From Candidatus Marsarchaeota archaeon (lineage in GTDB: Archaea > Micrarchaeota > Micrarchaeia > Micrarchaeales > Micrarchaeaceae): a DNA stretch of 64,000 nt. A program made the position numbers and the translations under genes. The DNA is taken from positions 1 to 64,000 of the forward strand of contig JAMCZQ010000005.1 of assembly GCA_023485295.1 (NCBI GenBank), read 5' to 3'. Below are positions 1-7,683 of this stretch, in pieces (positions within the stretch are counted from its first letter, which is position 1; each line of letters starts with the position of its first letter). The notes under the pieces were generated by a model. That model was given only the letters and a program-made list of their open reading frames with translations, was not told the origin of the DNA and made no database searches.

Positions 1-1368
1 ACGCACGGCCATATGGGCCATATAGTTTTCAAGGACAAGCTGCAGCTCCTGGCTCCTGCCTACTGCGAACAGAGGTATCAAAACTTTGCCACCGTTGGAT
101 ATAGTCGATTTTATTATGTCCATCAGGTTCTTTTCGGCATCATGCCTGTTGGCAGTTATGTCGTTCGGCCCGCCATACGTGCTTTCTATGAAAAGTGAGT
201 CTATCCTTGGATATTTTGTAGCTGCGGGATCGAACAGCCTCGTAAAGCCGTATTTCATGTCGCCCGTATGCACTATGTTGTACATGCCTTCCCCTACATG
301 CAGATGCACTGTAGAGCTACCAAGTATGTGCCCGGCATTGTGGTATGTAAGCTTTATCTCGTCAGTAATGTTCGTTACCTCGTTGTAATCCCTTGTTATC
401 ATGTGCGTGAGCATTTTTCTGATGTCCTTCTCGCCATAGAGCGGGGTTCCGCCACTGCGCTGCACAAGCTTCGCGTAGTCGTTCAGCAGCAGCGCTGCAA
501 GGTCGCGCGTGGGCGGGGTGCAGTAGACTGGCCCATCGTAGCCGTATTTGAATAGATACGGCACAAAGCCTATATGGTCCATATGGCCGTGCGTTACTAT
601 AACTGCGTCTAGTTCGTTTATTGAAAAGTTTGCACTGTCAAGGTATGGAAACGCCTTGTTGCCTTCGGAATTCGCATTTGCATCAAGCCCTTTGACCCCT
701 GGTTCAGGGCTTATGCCGCAGTCTATCATTATTTTGGAATGCGGGGTCTCAAGCAGCAGGCAACTCCTTCCGACCTCGCGGAAGCCTCCGAGCGCAGTAG
801 CCTTGAACCATTCGCTTTTTGCTATTACCTTGTTTATGTTTTTGCCTATGCCGCTCAGGAACTTCTTCCTGAAATCGCTCTCGTTAAAAAGCAGCTGCCT
901 GACGCCCTTGATCGTTTCGCTGTCCATTGTCGGCATGCGCAGCACTTTTGGCACCCAGCCCGTCTGCACTGCTATCTCCTTAAGGGTAGCTCCGCCCTTG
1001 CCTATAACCAGGCCTGGCTTCAGGGCTTCTATATAAACTTCGGCGAAATCAGGCACAAATTTTATGCTTGCGACAGAAGCCTCCTTCGGTATTATGCTTT
1101 CTACTACCTCTTTTGCCTTGTCTGGCTGCATCAGTGCACTGCTCTCGCTGCGCACTATCAGCTTTTTCTTTATTACAGAGGCTATATTGCGCACTACGTC
1201 CTCGTCCGAATAGACTGCCTTTATGCTTTTGACAGTTATCACTATGTCGGGGCCTTCGAATTCGGTCTTTACTAATCCTGCGCCTTTTGGCAAAAGAGAG
1301 TCTATCTTTTTTGAAAGCTCTTCAATCCTTTCCTTGTCATTGTCTTTTTCTGTTTTTTTGTCTTCCAA
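1..1368 (-). CDS. aCPSF1-type KH / beta-CASP ribonuclease (3' end outside window)
   Basis: Archaeal CPSF1 cleaves transcripts at U-rich sites, acting as endonuclease and exonuclease in 3'-end formation and transcription termination. About 456 residues are visible; the C-terminal part of this family (usual length near 640) lies beyond the left edge. The N-terminal 170 residues carry the KH regions (a VIGKGG loop is visible). The metallo-beta-lactamase metal site THGHMDH is at about residues 259-265, followed by the histidine in HILGS and the acidic HTGD motif. I chose the TTG at 1368-1366 because GTGAT sits three bases before it and no ATG in frame fits. It lies 49 bases after the proteasome beta gene, so the two are probably cotranscribed. 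Confidence 0.93.
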   Translation of the reverse strand, partial: MEDKKTEKDNDKERIEELSKKIDSLLPKGAGLVKTEFEGPDIVITVKSIKAVYSDEDVVRNIASVIKKKLIVRSESSALMQPDKAKEVVESIIPKEASVASIKFVPDFAEVYIEALKPGLVIGKGGATLKEIAVQTGWVPKVLRMPTMDSETIKGVRQLLFNESDFRKKFLSGIGKNINKVIAKSEWFKATALGGFREVGRSCLLLETPHSKIMIDCGISPEPGVKGLDANANSEGNKAFPYLDSANFSINELDAVIVTHGHMDHIGFVPYLFKYGYDGPVYCTPPTRDLAALLLNDYAKLVQRSGGTPLYGEKDIRKMLTHMITRDYNEVTNITDEIKLTYHNAGHILGSSTVHLHVGEGMYNIVHTGDMKYGFTRLFDPAATKYPRIDSLFIESTYGGPNDITANRHDAEKNLMDIIKSTISNGGKVLIPLFAVGRSQELQLVLENYMAHMAVR

Positions 1369-1417
1369 AGCATCACTTCTGAAAATGAGGTGGCATTGCT
1401 GGTTAAAGCATAATTGA

Positions 1418-2059
1418 TTACTTTTGTGAAAGCACCTTCTCTAGGTCCTTTCCAGTATATTCTGTGTAGCCTGCGCCTTTTGTTATAGATGCAACTGTTA
1501 TCGTGTTGCCTGTAGCTGAATCCCTTTTCATTGCAATGTTCAGGGCTTTTGCAGCCATCTTTATGCCTTCTTTAACGCTCATGTTCTGCTTGTACGCATC
1601 CTCCAGGTAGCCCAGTGCAGTAAGCGAGCCGCTGCCCGTAGAGGTGAACTTGCTCTCCTCAGAATAACCGCCTGCAGCGTCAAGATTGTATATATAATTC
1701 TTGTCTTCGTCAACCCCGCCAACTATGAGCTGTATGTAAAACGGCATCATTTTGTTCTCCTGGAGTATTATGGAGAGCAGTGTGGCCGCAGATTTAGGGG
1801 ACATCGGCTTGTGCTCGTTCATCTTGTATATCTCGTTCTGAATCTTAAGTATGCGTATCAGCTCCTGTGCGTCTCCCACAAGGCCGGCTATCGTCATGCC
1901 AAGATTAGAGTCTATCGGCCATACCTTCCTGGCTTCAGTGCTGGCAATGAACGTATCCATTGTGGCTCTCGAATCCGCGCCTATGACAACGCCGTCGCTG
2001 CAAACAATGCCGACTGTAGTCGTGCCTTTCATATATCTCTTAAATTGCTTTTCATCCAT
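1418..2059 (-). CDS. psmB: Proteasome subunit beta
   Basis: Catalytic beta subunit of the archaeal 20S proteasome, a threonine protease that degrades unfolded or tagged proteins in the cytoplasm. With the ATG at 2059 (preceded by AAGGTGA) the protein has 213 residues. A 12-residue propeptide ends in KG, and the nucleophile is Thr13 at the start of TTTVGI. The basic residue of ARKVW, TIAGLVGDAQ and the GSGS segment are typical of the family. A further in-frame ATG nine codons upstream lacks a ribosome site. The alpha subunit is not in the window. The gene is followed by aCPSF1 on the same strand. Confidence 0.96.
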   Translation of the reverse strand: MDEKQFKRYMKGTTTVGIVCSDGVVIGADSRATMDTFIASTEARKVWPIDSNLGMTIAGLVGDAQELIRILKIQNEIYKMNEHKPMSPKSAATLLSIILQENKMMPFYIQLIVGGVDEDKNYIYNLDAAGGYSEESKFTSTGSGSLTALGYLEDAYKQNMSVKEGIKMAAKALNIAMKRDSATGNTITVASITKGAGYTEYTGKDLEKVLSQK

Positions 2060-2086
2060 ATGTTCACCTTGCATGAGTAAGCGCAA

Positions 2087-2100
2087 TTTATATTTTATTT
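2087..2100 (-). promoter_or_regulatory. Probable TATA box of psmB
   Basis: An AT-only stretch reading AAATAAAATATAAA on the minus strand lies about 30-40 bases before the psmB start codon. This would give a short leader holding just the AAGGTGA ribosome site. The position fits; no BRE was verified. Confidence 0.4.
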
Positions 2101-2306
2101 ACCAGGTCTTATACTGGTTGCTTCAGCGATAATCTACATATTGCTGCAGCGAATAACGCACAGCACAGAGCTTAGATGGCAAACTGGAATACCCACTACC
2201 ATTACTTATCTAATAATGCAGGCCGGCTTTCTGCGCCGCGCCCATATAAGTACTGGCCATTTACTTATTCCAATGTTAATTATAAAAGGCTTACTGTAAA
2301 TAAAAT

Positions 2307-2549
2307 TTATGCCTCTATAACGCTTCCGTTGCCAACGAATTGCTGCTTTGCATCTGACAGCTCTGCATATCCGAATGTCCTGTGCAGCTTAGTTATCTTT
2401 ACCTTATATATGTTTCCGATCCTTGTCTTAGCGTGATTTATAAAAATTACAAAGTTGCCTATGTGGCTTATGCCTTCGCCGCGTGCTCCCTTCGCTTCGA
2501 CCCTTAGGTCAACCTCCATACCCTCTTCTATCTCGTTCGCCATGTCCAT
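2307..2549 (-). CDS. Stand-alone TRAM domain protein
   Basis: An 80-residue protein made almost entirely of one TRAM beta-barrel (EEGMEVDLRVEAKG, GISHIGNFVIF, IYKVKITK). TRAM domains bind RNA, and small stand-alone TRAM proteins of archaea have been described as cold-shock-like RNA chaperones. The ATG at 2549 is preceded by GGTGGTAGA, a good ribosome site. It is monocistronic between psmB and the TFB/membrane protein pair. The family call is firm; the RNA chaperone role is inferred from relatives in other archaea. Confidence 0.88.
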   Translation of the reverse strand: MDMANEIEEGMEVDLRVEAKGARGEGISHIGNFVIFINHAKTRIGNIYKVKITKLHRTFGYAELSDAKQQFVGNGSVIEA

Positions 2550-2718
2550 TCTACCACCCTATATCTTTGCTTGGCAGGAATATTTCACACGCATCTCTGC
2601 ATGCCCCTACCAATCATCCATATACAATTTTACAATAGCATTTATAAGCTTATTCTGCAGTTTCTTTTACAGCGCTGTTTATTTGGGGAACGACGAACGC
2701 TAGACAAAGATTTATAAG

Positions 2719-3147
2719 CTATTTTGGCATGCGGCGCATGAGCCGATACAATGCCACGGCGGAAACAGCTGTGAGCAGCAGCATGATCACAAACGATATA
2801 TTCCTGTACTTGTTTATGCTGGAAAGCTGGGACTGTGCGCTTGCATACGACAGGTTGAGCAGATTCTCAGCCAGGCCAGGGTCCTCGTTTGCAATCGACT
2901 TTGCCTTGCTCAAGTCTGAATACGCCTGCTTGAGGTTGGGGTAAAATATGAGGTAGCTGCTTTTGTTTACCTCGTTCAGAAGCGATTCGGTCTTGTTTAT
3001 TGATGCATTTATGCTTGCCTGGCTCACCGTAGCAAGGTATGCATTGCTTTGGGGCTTTTGGTACATGGACAGCAGCGCTATGGAGGCGAATATGACGATC
3101 GCCATGGCCAGAAGCGCTGCACCATATCTGGGCGTGATTACGGTCAT
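2719..3147 (-). CDS. Small protein with two membrane segments, function unknown
   Basis: 142 residues. A hydrophobic helix at about 10-28 and another at about 116-135 flank a roughly 85-residue polar, mostly helical segment rich in Asn, Ser and Leu with several N-x-S/T sites. The middle part therefore probably faces outward and both tails are short. The ATG overlaps the TGA stop of the TFB gene (ATGA), indicating translational coupling to TFB. I recognise no family. It could be a surface-anchored helical hairpin or an accessory subunit; nothing links it to transcription except its position. Confidence 0.7.
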   Translation of the reverse strand: MTVITPRYGAALLAMAIVIFASIALLSMYQKPQSNAYLATVSQASINASINKTESLLNEVNKSSYLIFYPNLKQAYSDLSKAKSIANEDPGLAENLLNLSYASAQSQLSSINKYRNISFVIMLLLTAVSAVALYRLMRRMPK

Positions 3148-4250
3148 AGATTTACATCTATGTTCAGTTGCTCCTTGAGTTCCCTGTACCTGTTCCTTAT
3201 CGTCACTTCAGTTACTCCTGCGACATCCGCTACCTCTTTTTGCGTACGCCTCTCGCCTGCCAGTGCGCCTGCTATGTATACCGCAGCAGCGCTCACGCCT
3301 GTCGGGCTCCTGCCCGACACAAGGCCTTTCTTCATTGCCTCGTGCAGCAGCTGGACGGCCTTTTCCTGAGCTTCGCCGCTGAGCTTCAATGCGTTCACGT
3401 ACCTAGGCACGTAGCTTATTGGATCAGTCAGTGGTATCTTCAGGCCGAGCTCGTGCGATATCGCCCTGTAGGCCCTGCCTATCTCCTTCTTCGGAAGTCC
3501 AGATATGCTTGCAATCTCGTCAAGAGTCCTTGGCATGCCTGCCTTTCTGCAAGCAGCGTATATTACAGCCTGCACCACAGTCTCAATCGGCCTGCCGCGT
3601 ATGAGGTTGTTCTGCACGCACTTCCTGTAAAGCAGCGCTGCGTTTTCCCTTATGTTTTCTGGAAGACCGAGATAGCTTGACACTCTATTGAGCTCCGGCA
3701 GCGCTATAAGGTAATTCCTTTCGCTGGAGCTTGCTATGCTTGCCCTTTTATGCCACTTCCTCATCCTGTACAGTTGGGCCTGGCGCTTTGAGGGTATGCG
3801 CACGCCTCTTATGTCCTTGTTGTAAAGATCAATCTCCGTGACTAGGCCTTTGTTGGGCCTTGTATATTTCATGGGCGCTCCTGTCCTTGCCCTTGAATTT
3901 CTCTGGTCTGAGTCGAACGCTCTCCATTCTGGGCCAGTGTCCGTTATATTTTCTTCTATAACCAGGCCGCAGTTGTTGCACACAAGCTCGCCGCGCTCGC
4001 TGTCGTATATCAAGTCTGTGCTTCCGCAGCTTGGGCATACCTTGTTAACTTCTGTCACTGCAGAAGTGAAACCCTGGGAAGGCTGCTGAGCCGATGCCGG
4101 GACAATTTCGTTCTTCGGCCTGCCGCGCTTCTTTTCTTCCTTGCCGGTATCAATGTTTACCTTATTATTCGTAACGGTCAGTTTGCGTATAGCTGGAGCC
4201 TTACTTCCGGAATTCTTTGACTTTTTGACATTTTTCTTTGTTGCCATCAT
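3144..4250 (-). CDS. tfb: Transcription initiation factor B (TFB) with AT-hook-like N-terminus
   Basis: TFB binds the TBP-TATA complex and the BRE and recruits RNA polymerase. Of 368 residues, the zinc ribbon uses Cys72, Cys75, Cys91 and Cys94. The B-reader/linker region carries GPEWRAFD and the RTGAP motif, and two cyclin repeats follow from about 165 to the end with the family helix GRPIETVVQA. The first 70 residues are a basic, low-complexity extension not usual for archaeal TFB. It includes KKRGRPK (residues 40-46), an AT-hook-like minor-groove motif. The ATG pair at 4250 follows GGATGAT. It is coupled by ATGA overlap to the downstream membrane protein gene. Confidence 0.96.
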   Translation of the reverse strand: MMATKKNVKKSKNSGSKAPAIRKLTVTNNKVNIDTGKEEKKRGRPKNEIVPASAQQPSQGFTSAVTEVNKVCPSCGSTDLIYDSERGELVCNNCGLVIEENITDTGPEWRAFDSDQRNSRARTGAPMKYTRPNKGLVTEIDLYNKDIRGVRIPSKRQAQLYRMRKWHKRASIASSSERNYLIALPELNRVSSYLGLPENIRENAALLYRKCVQNNLIRGRPIETVVQAVIYAACRKAGMPRTLDEIASISGLPKKEIGRAYRAISHELGLKIPLTDPISYVPRYVNALKLSGEAQEKAVQLLHEAMKKGLVSGRSPTGVSAAAVYIAGALAGERRTQKEVADVAGVTEVTIRNRYRELKEQLNIDVNL

Positions 4251-4455
4251 ATCATCCTTTTAAGCATGGACGTTTTCTGCGACGTCAGAGTAAATATTTT
4301 TTCCGCTTCATACAAATAAGCTTTTAAATCTTTCTAAAAACAGGCACTTATATAATGTAGCAATATATATTTAAATATTTCTGTTGCCGCATGGCAGCCC
4401 TGGATGGCAGGCTGCCTGCAAAGGCATTCCGATATTAGGCGCACAGCGTGCAAAA

Positions 4456-4466
4456 CTATTTAAAAC
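4456..4466 (+). promoter_or_regulatory. Probable TATA box of the PRC-barrel gene
   Basis: CTATTTAAAAC lies about 31 bases before the ATG at 4497, giving a leader of about 9 bases that consists of the GGTGATC ribosome site. The rest of the divergent gap 4251-4496 holds AT-rich stretches at 4291-4301 and 4321-4331, which could be TATA boxes for tfb on the other strand. It also holds a 7-bp hairpin at 4393-4416 of unknown meaning. Confidence 0.45.
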
Positions 4467-4496
4467 TTTAATAATGAAAGTGTATTAGGTGATCGG

Positions 4497-4790
4497 ATGC
4501 GCGTTTCGGAAATATACAACCTCGACATATACAGCGACAATGGGCAATACCTTGGCGAAGTGAAGGATGCAATAGTGGACCTTGAAAAGGGAGAGGTCAG
4601 CCGTGTTCTTATGGAGGAATGGAAGAATGCAGGGGAAGAGGAAGTGAAAAGGATGATACAGCAAAAAAGCATACTCTTCAAGAACATAAAGAACATAAGC
4701 GACGTAGTGCTAGTCTCCTCATCGGGAAGCGCGCAGAAATCGCAGGTAGCCTCTTCAAGCACTGAGCTTTCTGATCTTGCTGGCAGGTAA
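4497..4790 (+). CDS. PRC-barrel domain protein
   Basis: 97 residues. The first 75 form a PRC-barrel: MRVSEIYNLDIYSDNGQYLG, then VKDAIVDLEKGEV and a beta-rich end. A short Ser-rich tail follows. Archaeal single-domain PRC-barrel proteins of this size include the CdpB proteins of haloarchaea, which join the division ring; others are of unknown role. A perfect GGTGATC sits three bases before the ATG. The gene stands alone, divergent from tfb and followed by T-rich sequence. The domain call is solid; a division role is only inference. Confidence 0.82.
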   Translation: MRVSEIYNLDIYSDNGQYLGEVKDAIVDLEKGEVSRVLMEEWKNAGEEEVKRMIQQKSILFKNIKNISDVVLVSSSGSAQKSQVASSSTELSDLAGR

Positions 4791-4794
4791 AGGT

Positions 4795-4853
4795 CTTTTT
4801 TCCTTTCAGCCCTGTGATCTTTTTCTTTTCAGTTTTTGAATTGCTTTTATTTA
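4795..4853 (+). terminator. T-rich terminator region after the PRC-barrel gene
   Basis: Several T-runs (TTTTTT, TTTTT, TTTT, TTTTT, TTTT) follow the stop codon on the coding strand within 60 bases, the usual form of archaeal intrinsic termination and aCPSF1 cleavage sites. No strong hairpin is needed or seen. The gap to 5014 holds nothing else I can name. Confidence 0.45.
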
Positions 4854-5014
4854 TTACTTCATGACTTGTAGCTAATGCAGCGGTCAGCAGGTGGCGTGCC
4901 TCCTTATCAGTTATGGCAGCTGCCTCAAGCATCTATACTGCACGACGATTTGCCCATTTTTGGCAGTTATTCGACAAAATTAGTCGGAACCACACAGTTT
5001 ATTTTGTGATGATG

Positions 5015-5668
5015 CTACAAATCCCGCTTGTTTGCGAATTTTGCCACTATCTGCTTCACGAGATTGACAACTTTGTCTTCATTTTCCTCTTTCGTGGTGC
5101 CCGGCCTTACTGGATTGTATGAGTGGTCTGCATTGGGCACTACGTGTATGGTGTAGTTGGCAAATATTGGGGGCGCATCCTTTACGTTCCACAGCGGATC
5201 TGAGTCTCCGACTATAAACTCCACTGGCAGAGACAGCCCTTCAAGGTGGGTGTGTGGAAATTCATGCCTTATGTCGCTTGGTCTGTTCATTTCATGCATA
5301 GGGTAACCCATAGATATGACACCCTTCACGCCGAGATCCTTTCTGCCAGCAAAAAGCGTGCCTATGTAGCCGCCCTGGGATTTTCCTACTATCACGATAT
5401 TTTTTGACCCCATATACCTTATGCATGCTTCAAGCTCCTGCTTGCTTCTATTGAAGTCCATTTTCTGCTCGTCCGTTCCTCCAAAAAAAGAAAAATTAAA
5501 CCTTAAAACAGAGTATTCGCCGCTTAACGCATCGAACAGCTTCTGGATAAGGCTATAGTGCATATCGACATTGCTCCCATGAGCCAATATTATGTTGAGT
5601 TTAGAGCCTTTTCTTATAGCAGCATCGATTTCTATGCTTTTTCCACCGGCATTTATTCGGCCTTCCAT
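5015..5668 (-). CDS. Alpha/beta hydrolase
   Basis: 217 residues with the alpha/beta hydrolase layout: an oxyanion region LAHGSN (28-33), nucleophile elbow GKSQGG with Ser97, the acid in GDSDPLW (Asp157 or Asp155) and His182 in ADHSY. There is no signal peptide, so the enzyme is cytoplasmic. It resembles the KANL3/Tex30 and dienelactone hydrolase-like group; the substrate cannot be told. GGTGAT lies four bases before the ATG at 5668. It is separated from the dCTP deaminase by about 60 bases on the same strand, perhaps in one transcript. Confidence 0.82.
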   Translation of the reverse strand: MEGRINAGGKSIEIDAAIRKGSKLNIILAHGSNVDMHYSLIQKLFDALSGEYSVLRFNFSFFGGTDEQKMDFNRSKQELEACIRYMGSKNIVIVGKSQGGYIGTLFAGRKDLGVKGVISMGYPMHEMNRPSDIRHEFPHTHLEGLSLPVEFIVGDSDPLWNVKDAPPIFANYTIHVVPNADHSYNPVRPGTTKEENEDKVVNLVKQIVAKFANKRDL

Positions 5669-5731
5669 TCAAATCACCAAGACAGCTAAACTATTTTTAT
5701 GCATCATTATGGCATATGGCTGTCGCAGCAT

Positions 5732-6271
5732 TCATTTCAGTACCTGCGGCAGTTTTATCCCGCGCTGGCCCTTGTAGAAGCCTGCATAAGCATTGCCGGT
5801 CTTGTTCTGCAGCTTGACGAATATGATGTGTGCGAACCTTTGCTTTGGCCTAAGCCTTATTGCATAGGGTGCATTGTTTATGACTTCTAGTGTTATGGTT
5901 CCCTTGAACCCTGCGTCTATGATTGTTGGCGGCATGGACAGGCCGTGCCTTGCCCATGTGCTTCTCAGCTCGACAAACCCGGCTACGTCATCCGGGACCT
6001 CCATGTATTCGGAAGTGGTTAGCAGAACCTGCTCCTTTGATGCTATCACCATCTCCTTGACGTTTTTCTTTATGTTGAAGCATTTTTTTATATCTTCATC
6101 GTTCGACATAGGGTCCATGACGAAACCGCTGCCCATGTCCTTGTGATACGCTATTTCGGCAGCCAGGCGCATGTCTATTCCGTTCTCGCGCACCATGTCG
6201 TTGTAAAAAGGCTTTATGATAAGCCTCTTCATTTTTATCATGCCGTTTATGTCATAGTCTGAAAGTATCAA
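5732..6271 (-). CDS. dcd: dCTP deaminase
   Basis: Deaminates dCTP to dUTP in pyrimidine nucleotide synthesis; some archaeal members also hydrolyse dUTP. The 179-residue protein has the trimeric dUTPase fold: RSTWARHGLS, then DAGFKGTITLEV with the catalytic glutamate, and a C-terminal tail folding over the site. The start is the TTG at 6271, because the N-terminus MILSDYDI matches the family exactly; the next ATG would delete conserved residues. TGGTGTTG precedes it. The later thymidylate kinase gene (35.3-36.0 kb) belongs to the same pathway. Confidence 0.93.
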   Translation of the reverse strand: MILSDYDINGMIKMKRLIIKPFYNDMVRENGIDMRLAAEIAYHKDMGSGFVMDPMSNDEDIKKCFNIKKNVKEMVIASKEQVLLTTSEYMEVPDDVAGFVELRSTWARHGLSMPPTIIDAGFKGTITLEVINNAPYAIRLRPKQRFAHIIFVKLQNKTGNAYAGFYKGQRGIKLPQVLK

Positions 6272-6318
6272 GCCAACACCATGAAATCTTTTTTAAAAAG
6301 ACATATATAATTATTCTT

Positions 6319-6330
6319 GTTTAAATAAAT
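6319..6330 (+). promoter_or_regulatory. Probable TATA box of tRNA-Glu
   Basis: GTTTAAATAAAT is centred 26 bases before the first base of tRNA-Glu, the normal archaeal spacing for a start at or next to the mature 5' end. A second AT-rich stretch at 6301-6312 fits the divergent dcd gene. Confidence 0.45.
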
Positions 6331-6350
6331 CGCTTGTTGCATAAGCTCGG

Positions 6351-6425
6351 GCTCCCATCGTCTAGCCCGGCCAAGGACGTGGGGCTTTCAACCCTAAAAC
6401 ACGGGTTCAAATCCCGTTGGGAGCA
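6351..6425 (+). tRNA. tRNA-Glu (anticodon TTC)
   Basis: 75 bases with a perfect 7-bp acceptor stem (GCTCCCA with TGGGAGC). The anticodon loop is CTTTCAA, giving anticodon TTC, and the T-arm is ACGGG/CCCGT with loop TTCAAAT. The discriminator is A; CCA is not encoded. There is no intron. Its 3' end is partly repeated at 7290-7310, marking it as a likely integration site. Confidence 0.95.
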
Positions 6426-6427
6426 CT
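6407..6427 (+). repeat. Left copy of tRNA-Glu 3'-end direct repeat (att-like)
   Basis: The 21 bases covering the T-loop and acceptor 3' strand of tRNA-Glu plus two flanking bases recur at 7290-7310 with 18 of 21 matching; the only difference is CCG versus TTA in the middle. The pattern is that left by an integrase that targets tRNA 3' ends. Confidence 0.6.
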
Positions 6428-6459
6428 TATTTATAATTTCCAGGAGTTAAATATAAGGA

Positions 6460-7068
6460 ATGGAATACGCATACAGCAAGGATAGGATAAAATATATAGG
6501 CAAAAAGCTGACCGTGCTTGACAAGTTGGTGATTGACTTTTTATCGTACATTAATTCTGACTATGTCATAGTAAGCGGTTACATTGCTATACTTTTCGGC
6601 ATGGATAGGCATACCGAAGATATAGATATTTTTATAAAACCTATGAACTTAAAGGATTTCTCCAGTTTATTCAATAAAATAGCTTATTCGAAAAAGTATT
6701 ATTGCATAAACGCCAAGGACGCTAAGGACGCGTATGAAATCCTTAATGAAAAAAGCTCAATACGATTCGCAGAGAAGGATACCTTTGATCCGAATTTTGA
6801 AATAAAATTCCCCCAAAACGAGCTTAACTGGTACGCTTTAAACAACAGCATGGTTGTCGATATGGGAAAGAGCAGAATAAGGATAAGCCCGATAGAACTG
6901 CAGCTAGCATACAAACTTTACTTAGGAAGCGACAAGGATTATGAGGATGCAGCGCATTTATACACGATATTCAGGGAAAACATAAACAAGAAGGAATTAA
7001 AAAACTTCATAAAAAAGTTAGATATAAAAACAAGAGTAGTCAAAAGGGTATTAGGTAATGATATATGA
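6460..7068 (+). CDS. Nucleotidyltransferase-like protein (AbiEii/DUF6036-like)
   Basis: 202 residues. The N-terminal third has a minimal nucleotidyltransferase signature: VSGYIAILFG, then a basic residue and TEDIDIFI, whose Asp pair (near residues 53-55) would bind metal. The C-terminal half is helical with a KDYEDA segment, as in AbiEii-type toxins and their relatives, which transfer nucleotides to tRNA or proteins. The sequence is clearly more AT-rich and lysine/isoleucine-rich than its neighbours. The next gene overlaps its stop by ATGA. Position between tRNA-Glu and a tRNA-Glu fragment suggests a mobile toxin-antitoxin-like pair. The role is inference. Confidence 0.7.
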   Translation: MEYAYSKDRIKYIGKKLTVLDKLVIDFLSYINSDYVIVSGYIAILFGMDRHTEDIDIFIKPMNLKDFSSLFNKIAYSKKYYCINAKDAKDAYEILNEKSSIRFAEKDTFDPNFEIKFPQNELNWYALNNSMVVDMGKSRIRISPIELQLAYKLYLGSDKDYEDAAHLYTIFRENINKKELKNFIKKLDIKTRVVKRVLGNDI

Positions 7069-7262
7069 AAAAGAGCAGTCTGCTTATAGAGTTGGCAAAA
7101 GAAAAAAAGCGCAATGCAGACGACAACCTCAAGTTCGTAAAGCTTCGTGCAGAATGGATAAAACGGAAAAGCAACAAGGACTGGAGCAAGCGCCAGAAAT
7201 CCATAATCGACAGTTTATATAACTCTAACAGGAAGCTGAAGCTCAAAAAAGCAAAGGCGTAG
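7065..7262 (+). CDS. Small basic helical protein, possible partner of the nucleotidyltransferase
   Basis: 65 residues, about one third Lys/Arg, predicted all helical, with no recognised domain. The ATG overlaps the stop of the nucleotidyltransferase-like gene (ATGA), so the pair is translationally coupled. Size, charge and coupling are those expected of an antitoxin or adaptor, but the usual AbiEi wHTH domain is absent. The gene ends 28 bases before the right tRNA-Glu fragment. Confidence 0.6.
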   Translation: MKKSSLLIELAKEKKRNADDNLKFVKLRAEWIKRKSNKDWSKRQKSIIDSLYNSNRKLKLKKAKA

Positions 7263-7289
7263 CGCTCGCCCCAATACGGTAAAGCCAGC

Positions 7290-7310
7290 TCAAATCTTAT
7301 TGGGAGCACT
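7290..7310 (+). repeat. Right copy of tRNA-Glu 3'-end direct repeat (att-like)
   Basis: TCAAATC, three differing bases, then TTGGGAGCACT: the tRNA-Glu T-loop and acceptor end repeated 883 bases downstream in the same orientation. Just before it, CCCAAT (within 7263-7275) can pair with ATTGGG of the repeat, so the fragment could also fold as a short hairpin. It is not a complete tRNA. Confidence 0.6.
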
Positions 7311-7331
7311 GACTTCTTTTGTGAAGATATA

Positions 7332-7535
7332 ATGCTATCAAAGAGGCAAACGAAAAGGCAGTTGCGCATAATAGGGTCGACTGGCGGCACTTTGGAGGAA
7401 TTCAGAAAGCTCGTAGCAAATTCGGGCTCCCTGAAAATAAAAATCTGGAAGACAGTAAGGCTTGAAGAGATCAAGGCAGCATTGGAAAGCCCCGAAGCGC
7501 CAGAGAGGGAGGGCCGCATACTTGTAAAAGTATAA
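7332..7535 (+). CDS. Small basic protein, function unknown
   Basis: 67 residues, Lys/Arg-rich N-terminus (SKRQTKRQLRI), no recognised domain and no membrane segment. GTGA lies about ten bases before the ATG, a weak ribosome site. It sits just outside the tRNA-Glu fragment and before the methylthiotransferase. It may be a real small gene or a chance reading frame. Confidence 0.4.
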   Translation: MLSKRQTKRQLRIIGSTGGTLEEFRKLVANSGSLKIKIWKTVRLEEIKAALESPEAPEREGRILVKV

Positions 7536-7683
7536 GATTGGATAGATATAAACTCCATAAAACTGCGTGCTATCTTGCTGATTGTTGGGTTATTTACGCG
7601 CATTGTTTTTGCGCCTGTGCAAGCATTTTAGACTTTTGGCTACATATCATAATGCAATTCTGTGCATTTATCGGTGCGGGCTA

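Noticed and set aside
86..1275. Long plus-strand frames over 86-388, 548-1036 and 739-1275
   Set aside because: They are antisense to the clear aCPSF1 coding sequence with its HxHxDH site and show no domain.
2240..2306. Plus-strand TATA-like boxes between psmB and the TRAM gene
   Set aside because: No plus-strand gene or stable stem follows; the A/T runs fit the downstream end of the TRAM transcript better.
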